Of a stretch of 11,182 nt of DNA, positions 5,942 to 11,182 are shown in pieces. The notes below the pieces were generated by a model, which was not told the DNA's origin, did not search any database, and saw only the letters and a list, made by a program, of their open reading frames with translations. Source of the stretch: Actinomycetota bacterium (lineage in GTDB: Bacteria; Actinomycetota; Actinomycetes; Streptosporangiales; Streptosporangiaceae); assembly GCA_003140115.1 (NCBI GenBank), contig PLIQ01000237.1, positions 15,895-27,076 of the forward strand. Reading direction: 5' to 3'. Position 1 is the first letter of the stretch; the number at the start of each line of letters is the position of its first letter. The position numbers were made by a program, and so were the translations under genes.

Positions 5942-7123
5942 GTGACCGATGGCGGGCGAGTGGTGGTGGCCGGTGCGGGCCTGGCCGGCCTCCGTGCCGT
6001 CACCGGACTGCGTGAGCGCGGCTTCACCGGCCAGATCACCCTGATCGGGGCGGAAACGCGGCCGCCGTACGACCGGCCGCCGCTGTCGAAGAAGGTGCTG
6101 ACCGACGACGGTGTCGACCCGTCGCTGCAGGCCGACTTCGGCGCGCTGGACGTGAGTTTCCGGTCCGGCGAGGCCGCCACCGCGATGGATGCCCAGACCC
6201 TGGCCACTGATCGTGACAAGTACCCCTATGACCGGCTGATCCTGGCCACCGGGGCCCTGCCGGTGGCGCTTCCCGGTCCCGGGCGGCAGCGGTTCCTGCG
6301 CAACTACGACGACGCCTTGGCCTTGCGGGCCCTGTTCCGGCCTGGGCTCCGGCTGACGATCGTCGGGGCCGGCTGGATCGGCGCCGAGCTGGCCACCGCG
6401 GCGGCCGCCCACGACTGCGAGGTCACGGTGGTGGAAGCCGGACCCGCTCCGCTTGCCTCGGCCTTGGGCGCCCCGGTGGGCGCGCAGACCTCCCGTTGGT
6501 ACGCGGCCGCGGGCGTGCGACTGCAGACCGGAGCGGTGGTGGAGTCCGTCCAGCCCGGCGGCCTCGCCCTGGCCGGCGGCGGGTGGATCGCCGCGGACGA
6601 GATCGTCACCGCGGTCGGGGTCCGACCGGCCACCGGCTGGCTGGAGGGCTCGGGTATCTGGCTGGAGAACGGCGTGGCCGTCGATGCCGGCCTGCGGGCG
6701 TCCCTGCCCGGCGTCTACGCGGTGGGCGACTGCGCCGCGTTCGAGTCGCGGCGATTCGGCCGGCGCCTGCGGTTCGAGCACTGGGATGTGGCCCTGCACG
6801 CGCCCGAGGTGGTCGCGGCCAACGTGCTCGGCGGCGACGAGGTGTACGACCCGGTGCCGTACTTCTGGTCGGAGCAGTTCGGCCGCATGGTGCAGTACGC
6901 GGGATACCACGGCGACGCCGAGCGGCTGGTCTGGCGGGGCGACCCGGCCGATCCGGCCTGGGCGGCGTGCTGGCTCGCCGTTGGCCGGCTGGTGGCCATC
7001 GTAACCGTGGATCGCCCTCGCGACCTGCTCCAGGGCCGCCGTGTGATCGCCTCGGCCAGTCCGGTCGATCCCGGCCGCCTGAGTGACCCCGCCGTGCCGG
7101 TCAAAGACGCGGTTTTTGTTTAG
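5942..7123 (+). CDS. FAD-dependent NAD(P)H oxidoreductase, ferredoxin-reductase-like
   Basis: This 393-residue flavoprotein belongs to the pyridine nucleotide-disulphide oxidoreductase fold and resembles the reductases that pass electrons from NAD(P)H to a small ferredoxin or rubredoxin, often for a cytochrome P450 or dioxygenase. Visible motifs are the FAD-binding GAGLAG (11-16), YDRPPLSKK (43-51), YDRLILATGALP (96-107), the NAD-binding GAGWIGAE (142-149), VYAVGDCA (258-265), and the family-typical RFEHWDVALHAPEVVAANVLGG and VPYFWSEQFG (305-314). The CxxC redox pair of disulphide reductases is absent, as expected for this subgroup. The GTG at 5942 is preferred over in-frame GTG 5879 or ATG 5891 because the Rossmann fold begins right after it and a -10 box lies 8 bases upstream. 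No ferredoxin or oxygenase gene is in the window, so its partner is unknown. It lies between the kinase and the Rv2175c-like gene, which are direct neighbours in M. tuberculosis. Confidence 0.9.
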   Translation: MTDGGRVVVAGAGLAGLRAVTGLRERGFTGQITLIGAETRPPYDRPPLSKKVLTDDGVDPSLQADFGALDVSFRSGEAATAMDAQTLATDRDKYPYDRLILATGALPVALPGPGRQRFLRNYDDALALRALFRPGLRLTIVGAGWIGAELATAAAAHDCEVTVVEAGPAPLASALGAPVGAQTSRWYAAAGVRLQTGAVVESVQPGGLALAGGGWIAADEIVTAVGVRPATGWLEGSGIWLENGVAVDAGLRASLPGVYAVGDCAAFESRRFGRRLRFEHWDVALHAPEVVAANVLGGDEVYDPVPYFWSEQFGRMVQYAGYHGDAERLVWRGDPADPAWAACWLAVGRLVAIVTVDRPRDLLQGRRVIASASPVDPGRLSDPAVPVKDAVFV

Positions 7124-7138
7124 CGGTAACCCACCCTT

Positions 7139-7148
7139 CACCCGGGTG
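7139..7148. promoter_or_regulatory. 10-base palindrome upstream of the Rv2175c-like gene
   Basis: CACCCGGGTG is a perfect palindrome in the 59-base gap between the FAD enzyme gene and the Rv2175c-like gene. It could be an operator, but palindromes of this size are not rare in GC-rich DNA. I see no second copy upstream of the other genes. Confidence 0.2.
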
Positions 7149-7182
7149 TTTGGAGCACGCCCGGACGTGGGACATTGGATTC

Positions 7183-7545
7183 GTGGCACAGATCGACCTC
7201 GCGACCGACGCTCTCGTCGGCGAATGGCTGTCACTCCCCGAGGTAGCTGGCGTGCTAGGCATGCCAGTAGGGCGAGTGAAGCAGCTCCTGCGCGACCGGA
7301 AACTCCTCGCCGTGACCCGTCCCGAAGGGACGCTCGCGATCCCGGCCGCCTTCCTGGACGACCACCAGGTCGTCAAGGGCCTATGCGGAACCCTCACCCT
7401 GCTCTTCGACTGCGGATTCGAGGAGCTAGAGGCGCTCCGCTGGCTGTTCACGGCGGACGATTCGCTGCCGGGCACGCCGATCGACGCGATCGTCAAGCAC
7501 CGGGCGACCGAGGTGAACCGGCGAGCTCAGGCCATGGCCTTTTAG
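7183..7545 (+). CDS. Rv2175c-family winged-helix DNA-binding protein
   Basis: This is a protein of about 120 residues. Residues 17-60 read as an N-terminal winged helix-turn-helix (LSLPEVAGVLGMPVGRVKQLLRDRKLLAV...IPAAFL), followed by a helical C-terminal domain (VVKGLCGTLTLLFDCGFEELEALRWLFT). It ends in EVNRRAQAMAF, which closely matches the EVVRRAQAMAY end of M. tuberculosis Rv2175c as I recall it. That protein binds DNA and is phosphorylated by PknL on an N-terminal threonine. Here Thr8 is a candidate, but equivalence is not proven. The kinase gene lies 1.3 kb away rather than next door. The GTG at 7183 is preferred over in-frame TTG 7150 because the family core begins just after it; a weak GTGGGA 10 bases upstream is the only Shine-Dalgarno candidate, so the start is uncertain. 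Its target genes are unknown. Confidence 0.88.
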   Translation: MAQIDLATDALVGEWLSLPEVAGVLGMPVGRVKQLLRDRKLLAVTRPEGTLAIPAAFLDDHQVVKGLCGTLTLLFDCGFEELEALRWLFTADDSLPGTPIDAIVKHRATEVNRRAQAMAF

Positions 7546-7552
7546 GAGCGGC

Positions 7553-7558
7553 TAGGCT
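7553..7558 (+). promoter_or_regulatory. -10 box of metF
   Basis: TAGGCT ends 6 bases before the ATG at 7565, in the 19-base gap after the Rv2175c-like gene. No Shine-Dalgarno sequence is seen. This supports a separate leaderless metF transcript. Confidence 0.45.
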
Positions 7559-7564
7559 GACGGC

Positions 7565-8572
7565 ATGCCGCCGAGCCCACCGCGCCCGCGGCGAACCGCG
7601 GGCGCGACATCGAAGCGCGCTGCCGGCCAGCCGCGACTGTCGCACCAGCCGCTGATCCGCGACCTACTCGCGGTCGGCGGCCAGGCGTTCTCGTTCGAGT
7701 TCATGCCGCCCAAGACCGAGGCGGAGGAACAGCAGCTGTGGCGCGCCATCCGGCAGCTCGAACCGCTTCGGCCCACCTTCGTCTCGGTGACCTACGGGGC
7801 CGGCGGGTCGACCAGGGACCGGACTGTACGGATGACCGGCCGGATCGCCGCCGAGACCACGCTGACCCCCGTCGGGCACCTGACCGCGGTCAACCACTCG
7901 GTGGCCGAACTGCGCCAGGTGATCGGCTCGTACGCCGCGGTCGGGGTGCGTAACGTCCTCGCGCTGCGCGGTGACCCGCCCGGCGACCCGAACGCCGACT
8001 GGGTCGCCCATCCGGAGGGCCTCAACCACGCGGCGGAGCTGGTCGGCCTGATCAGGTCGGTCGGTGACTTCTGCGTGGGGGTGGCCGCGTTCCCCGAGAA
8101 GCACCCGGGCTCACCCGATCCGGACACCGACGCGCGCTACTTCGTGGCCAAGTGCCGGGCCGGCGCGGACTTCGCCGTCACCAACATGTTCTTCTACCCG
8201 GAGGACTACCTGCGACTGCGGGACCGGGTCGCCGCCTACGGCTGCGACGTGCCGATCATCCCCGGCATCATGCCCGTCACCAGCCTGCGGGTGATCGAGC
8301 GCGCGATCGAGCTGGGCGGCTGCCGGATTCCTACCGAGCTGTGGGAGCGGCTGCAAGCGGTGGCCGAGGACCGGTCCGCGGTCCGCGAGATCGGTGTGGA
8401 ATACGCCGCCTGGATGTGCGAGCAACTGCTCGCCGAGGGCGTGCCCGGCCTGCACTTCTACACGCTCAACTGGTCCCGGGCCACCCGGGAGATCTACCAG
8501 CGCCTGGGCTTGGCTGAGCGTGGCTTGCCCGCCGCGGCGCGCAGCGGCAGCTCGGCGCCCATCACCGCGTAG
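7565..8572 (+). CDS. metF: 5,10-methylenetetrahydrofolate reductase
   Basis: MetF reduces 5,10-methylenetetrahydrofolate to 5-methyltetrahydrofolate with FAD and NAD(P)H, supplying the methyl group for methionine synthesis. The protein is 335 residues. Signatures are [14 protein letters not shown] (42-55, with catalytic Glu45), [51 protein letters not shown] and [22 protein letters not shown] near the C-terminus. The first 28 residues are a basic, proline-rich extension beyond the core. The start is kept at 7565 because a -10 box lies 6 bases upstream. The last roughly 20 residues follow the conserved core and overlap the 3' end of the acetyltransferase gene on the other strand. A metF-like gene also lies near pknL and Rv2175c in M. 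tuberculosis and in Streptomyces, so the position appears ancestral. Confidence 0.95.
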   Translation: MPPSPPRPRRTAGATSKRAAGQPRLSHQPLIRDLLAVGGQAFSFEFMPPKTEAEEQQLWRAIRQLEPLRPTFVSVTYGAGGSTRDRTVRMTGRIAAETTLTPVGHLTAVNHSVAELRQVIGSYAAVGVRNVLALRGDPPGDPNADWVAHPEGLNHAAELVGLIRSVGDFCVGVAAFPEKHPGSPDPDTDARYFVAKCRAGADFAVTNMFFYPEDYLRLRDRVAAYGCDVPIIPGIMPVTSLRVIERAIELGGCRIPTELWERLQAVAEDRSAVREIGVEYAAWMCEQLLAEGVPGLHFYTLNWSRATREIYQRLGLAERGLPAAARSGSSAPITA

Positions 8573-9096
8573 GGCGGCTCGTTGCCGGGAAAGAACGCGA
8601 AACCGGTCAGCAGGTCGCTGAAACCCACCCCGCGGTACAGCCGCCGGGCCGGTGAGTCGGCGTCCCTGGTCGACAGCAGGGCGGTTCGTTCCGGCCGACC
8701 CGAAGTGAGCTGGAGCAGCAGGCCCGCCCCGACGCCGTGGCCCTGATGGTCCGGGGCCACGTGCAGCTCAGCAACCTCGAACGAGTCCTCCAGCCAGGCC
8801 GCGGCGACCGCCGTGCCGTGGCTGGCGGCCACCGCGCGGGCTACCGTGTCGTGCCACCACTGGCCGGCCGCGCCGTGGAAACCGTAGCCGAACCCGGCCG
8901 GCGCTCCGGACCCGTCCTCGGTGGCCAGCAGCGCGCGGAACCGCGGGTTGGCGGCGTGCCCGGCCATGATCGACCGCCGGCCCGCCAGCATCTCGACGGG
9001 CGGCTGCATGGCCGCCGCGTACACCGTGATCATCTGCTCGAGCCGCGCGACGAACTCGCCCGGACTCAGTTCGCTGACCGAAAGCACTCGCCGCAT
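8494..9096 (-). CDS. GNAT-family N-acetyltransferase
   Basis: This 200-residue protein has a C-terminal GNAT fold. Motif A is [24 protein letters not shown] (107-130), where QGHGVG is the acetyl-CoA pyrophosphate loop (Q/RxxGxG). Motif B is [15 protein letters not shown] (145-159). The substrate cannot be read from sequence; protein N-terminal, amine or drug acetylation are all possible. The ATG at 9096 is chosen because the open frame upstream to 9144 has no support, while TAAGCT lies 7 bases before 9096 on the minus strand, indicating a leaderless start. The last 26 codons overlap the end of metF in the opposite direction. That part ([15 protein letters not shown]) is basic, lies outside the conserved fold, and may be a drifted tail. 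Confidence 0.88.
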   Translation of the reverse strand: MRRVLSVSELSPGEFVARLEQMITVYAAAMQPPVEMLAGRRSIMAGHAANPRFRALLATEDGSGAPAGFGYGFHGAAGQWWHDTVARAVAASHGTAVAAAWLEDSFEVAELHVAPDHQGHGVGAGLLLQLTSGRPERTALLSTRDADSPARRLYRGVGFSDLLTGFAFFPGNEPPYAVMGAELPLRAAAGKPRSAKPRRW

Positions 9097-9103
9097 CCTC
9101 GCA

Positions 9104-9109
9104 AGCTTA
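9104..9109 (-). promoter_or_regulatory. -10 box of the acetyltransferase gene
   Basis: TAAGCT on the minus strand ends 7 bases before the ATG at 9096. It lies directly after the hairpin that follows the glycoside hydrolase gene. Confidence 0.5.
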
Positions 9110-9115
9110 GGAGAA

Positions 9116-9130
9116 GGCCGATTGTCGGCC
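9116..9130 (-). terminator. Possible terminator of the glycoside hydrolase gene
   Basis: On the minus strand GGCCGA CAA TCGGCC forms a 6-bp stem with a 3-base loop, followed by TTCTCCT. It begins 10 bases after the TGA at 9141 and lies just before the acetyltransferase promoter. The stem is short and the T-run weak, so this is tentative. The overlapping palindrome GTCGGCCGAC (9124-9133) covers the expected -35 region and could instead be an operator. Confidence 0.4.
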
Positions 9131-9140
9131 GACCAGCGGA

Positions 9141-11182
9141 TCACGCCAGCTGGCTGCCTCGGGTCGCGGGCACCGACCGCACCTGGACCTGCGCCTGGCC
9201 GAGTTCCGGCTGGCTGGCGGCCAGGATAATGGTCCCGGTCTGGCCCGGCAGCGAGCGGATCCAGACCGCACCGAGCCCGCCGTAGGCACCGAAGGCGAAG
9301 GGGTTGTCGCCGATCAGCGTGGCCGGACCGGTCAGCGTCAGCGTCACTTCCCCAGCTGGGTACCGGCGCAGGTTGCCGTACTTGTCGGTCGCGCGGAACA
9401 CCGCCCGGGTGGCGTCGGACCCGTCCGCCACGATGGTCGCGTCATCGACCGTCAGGGCCAGCGTGTCACCGGCCGGGTCCGACGACATACGGAGCTCCGT
9501 CACCTGCTGGTCGCCCACGTACCCCTCGATCATGAGCTCCGGCCTGGTGCCCTTGACGCGGGCCGGGAGAGTGACCAGGAACGGGGGGTAAGCCAGGTGA
9601 CCGTACAGCGACGGCCCGGTCGCCGGCAGCCCGGTGGCCACGTGCGCGCCGTTGACGAAGATCTCCAGCCGCTCACAGTTGCTGGCGATCATCGAGGTCG
9701 GGGACGTAATCGGGAACACCCCGGCAAGTTCCCAGAAGAACACGGGCACGATGACCGGGCGGACACTCGGGTCCACCTGCGACTGATAGATGCCGGCGCC
9801 GGGTTTGGGGACCCGGAAGAGGTCCACCACTCCCGCCCACTTGACCGACTCCGGATCCAGGCCCTCTGGTGAGTCGTAGTCGAACGCGGCCCAGGCCAGC
9901 ATCCCGGAGTAGCTGGGATTAGACCGGGCCAGGCTCTGCGCCTGGCCGTGCAGGGAAGCCTGCTCGGCCAGTTGGGAGGGCGAGTCGGTCCACGCGAAGC
10001 GATGCGGCTTCCACTCGTCCACTCCCACCGCCTCGGTGATCAGATAAGGCAGGCCGGGGATCGGCGGCCGCAGCAACGCCTCACCGAGCTTTATGTCGTG
10101 GTGGTAGTCGTTGTAGGCGAAGACGTCCTCGTTCCACCCGGCGACCTCGTGGTGGGCCATCGCCCCCGAACTGGGCCGCGAGCTGTCGAGCTGGGCGGCG
10201 GCCTGCTTGGTGGCGGCCCACAGGCCGGGAAGGTCCGGTGTCTCGTTGAGCCGGGTGCCCCAGATGATGACCGACGGCCGGCTCCGGTCCCTGGTCACCA
10301 TGTCGCGCACGTTCTGCACGACCAGGTCCTGCCAGCCCGGGGCGGCACTCACGTTGTGCCAGCCCGGTGCCTCTTCCCAGACCAGCAGCCCGAGCTCATC
10401 GCAGGCGTCGAGGAAGTGCGGCGACTGCGGGTAGTGCGAGCAGCGGACCATGTTGCAGTTGAGTTCCTGCTTCAGGATCTCCGCGTCCGTGCGCTGAACC
10501 CGGCCGGGCATCGCCATGCCAGCGTACGGGTAGAGCTGGTGCCGGTTCAGGCCGAACAGCTGCAGCCGCTCGCCGTTCAGGTAGAAGCCGTCGGGCTGGA
10601 ACGACGCGTCCCGGAACCCGATCCGCCGGGACAGGACGTGGCTGCCCACGCCGGGGAAGGCCAGCGTGGCCTGCACGGTGTACAGCTTGGGGTTGTCCGT
10701 CGACCACAGGGTGATATTCCCGAGTCCGGTCAGGCTCAGCTTCCAGGTGGTGATGCCGGGCGTGTCCAGGCTGACCGATGTGGCCTGGGTGGCGACCAGT
10801 CGGCCTCCGTCGAACAGCTCGACCACCAGGCTGCCGTTGGCATGCGTTGGCAGCGCCGAGTCGACACTGCACTCCACGTCTACCCGCCGCTGCGAGGTGA
10901 GCACGTCGACCGGCAGGGCGAACAGGTCGGACAGGAACGCCTGCGGGAGCACCCGCAGCCTGATGTCGCGGTAGATCCCGCCCGGCTGGAAGAAGTCGAT
11001 AGTGACCGGGCCGTCGCCCAGGCTCATCGGCGGCACCGGCAGGCAGTTGGCGTCCACCAGGACCGCGAGCAGGTTGTCGCCCGAGGTGACGTGGCCGGTG
11101 AGTTCGGCCGAGAACGGCAGGTACCCGCCTTGGTGGGTGCTGACCGTGTGGTCGTTGATCACTATCGTCGCGTTGACCATGA
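9141..11182 (-). CDS. Family 2 glycoside hydrolase (beta-galactosidase type), N-terminus outside the window
   Basis: The frame is open to the right edge, so the 5' end is missing; 679 residues are counted from an internal Met. The visible part starts inside the N-terminal sugar-binding jelly roll (INDHTVSTHQGGYLPFSAELT). An immunoglobulin-like sandwich domain follows (about 85-190), then the TIM-barrel from FYLNGERLQLFGLNRHQ (199-215). The acid/base is probably Glu313 in WGTRLNE and the nucleophile Glu383 in LITEAVG. NMVRCSHYPQSPHFLDACDELGLLVWEE (243-270) is classic for GH2. After the barrel come a DUF4982-like segment and a C-terminal Ig-like domain (about 580-670, TLTGPATLIGDNPF...) typical of large GH2 enzymes. 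The substrate could be a beta-galactoside or another plant or host glycan. Secretion cannot be judged because any signal peptide would lie outside. It has no functional link to its neighbours that I can see and may belong to a carbohydrate-use cluster to the right. Confidence 0.92.
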   Translation of the reverse strand, partial: MVNATIVINDHTVSTHQGGYLPFSAELTGHVTSGDNLLAVLVDANCLPVPPMSLGDGPVTIDFFQPGGIYRDIRLRVLPQAFLSDLFALPVDVLTSQRRVDVECSVDSALPTHANGSLVVELFDGGRLVATQATSVSLDTPGITTWKLSLTGLGNITLWSTDNPKLYTVQATLAFPGVGSHVLSRRIGFRDASFQPDGFYLNGERLQLFGLNRHQLYPYAGMAMPGRVQRTDAEILKQELNCNMVRCSHYPQSPHFLDACDELGLLVWEEAPGWHNVSAAPGWQDLVVQNVRDMVTRDRSRPSVIIWGTRLNETPDLPGLWAATKQAAAQLDSSRPSSGAMAHHEVAGWNEDVFAYNDYHHDIKLGEALLRPPIPGLPYLITEAVGVDEWKPHRFAWTDSPSQLAEQASLHGQAQSLARSNPSYSGMLAWAAFDYDSPEGLDPESVKWAGVVDLFRVPKPGAGIYQSQVDPSVRPVIVPVFFWELAGVFPITSPTSMIASNCERLEIFVNGAHVATGLPATGPSLYGHLAYPPFLVTLPARVKGTRPELMIEGYVGDQQVTELRMSSDPAGDTLALTVDDATIVADGSDATRAVFRATDKYGNLRRYPAGEVTLTLTGPATLIGDNPFAFGAYGGLGAVWIRSLPGQTGTIILAASQPELGQAQVQVRSVPATRGSQLA

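Noticed and set aside
5864..7234. Open minus-strand frame that would extend the kinase upstream by about 450 residues.
   Set aside because: It is the antisense of the FAD oxidoreductase gene, has no domain content, and the kinase core with a well placed -10 box begins at 5863.
7529..7540. Palindrome AGGCCATGGCCT followed by TTTT at the end of the Rv2175c-like gene, as a terminator.
   Set aside because: It can form only a 4-bp stem with a 4-base loop and lies within the last codons, which is too weak for a terminator.
9097..9144. Extended start for the acetyltransferase at 9144.
   Set aside because: It would read through the hairpin and -10 box into the end of the glycoside hydrolase gene, and the added residues match nothing recognisable.

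Overview
The window is high-GC DNA, and its genes point to an actinomycete of the Streptosporangiales/Streptomyces/mycobacterial type. The main evidence is an Rv2175c-family DNA-binding protein, a PknL-like PASTA kinase, a MetF close by, and start codons that sit 6-8 bases behind -10 boxes. I cannot name a species from the sequence.

Left part (1-2495, plus strand): the C-terminal part of a large NB-ARC/TPR (STAND) ATPase runs in from outside the window. Its stop overlaps the start of a small membrane-anchored protein. The two form a translationally coupled pair that looks accessory, and a signalling or defence role is possible. A hairpin centred on the convergent stops at about 2500 separates them from the next block.

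Middle (2502-8572): this block resembles the conserved neighbourhood that in Mycobacterium tuberculosis holds aroG, pknL, Rv2175c and a metF-like gene. In order it contains: a DAHP synthase with an N-terminal regulatory domain (minus), which opens the shikimate pathway; an unannotated 24-residue leader ORF rich in Phe/Trp/Tyr codons, followed by a strong terminator hairpin, which together look like a transcription attenuator of the DAHP synthase gene; a membrane Ser/Thr kinase with four PASTA repeats (minus); a divergent FAD-dependent ferredoxin-reductase-like enzyme (plus); an Rv2175c-like winged-helix protein (plus), whose mycobacterial relative is a PknL substrate; and methylenetetrahydrofolate reductase (plus).

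Right part (8494-11182, minus): a GNAT acetyltransferase overlaps the end of metF tail to tail by 79 bases. Behind it is the C-terminal part of a family 2 glycoside hydrolase (beta-galactosidase type), whose start lies outside the window.

The most interesting observation is the aromatic leader-peptide attenuator at 3586-3709. The second is a consistent division of start signals. Five transcription units (leader peptide, kinase, FAD enzyme, metF, GNAT) begin at a start codon 6-8 bases behind a TAnnnT box with no Shine-Dalgarno sequence. The two genes internal to a transcript (the membrane protein and the DAHP synthase) have clear Shine-Dalgarno sequences. No tRNA, rRNA, CRISPR array, insertion sequence or phage gene was seen, and no gene-free stretch exceeds 300 bases; the longest is the attenuator region of about 170 bases.
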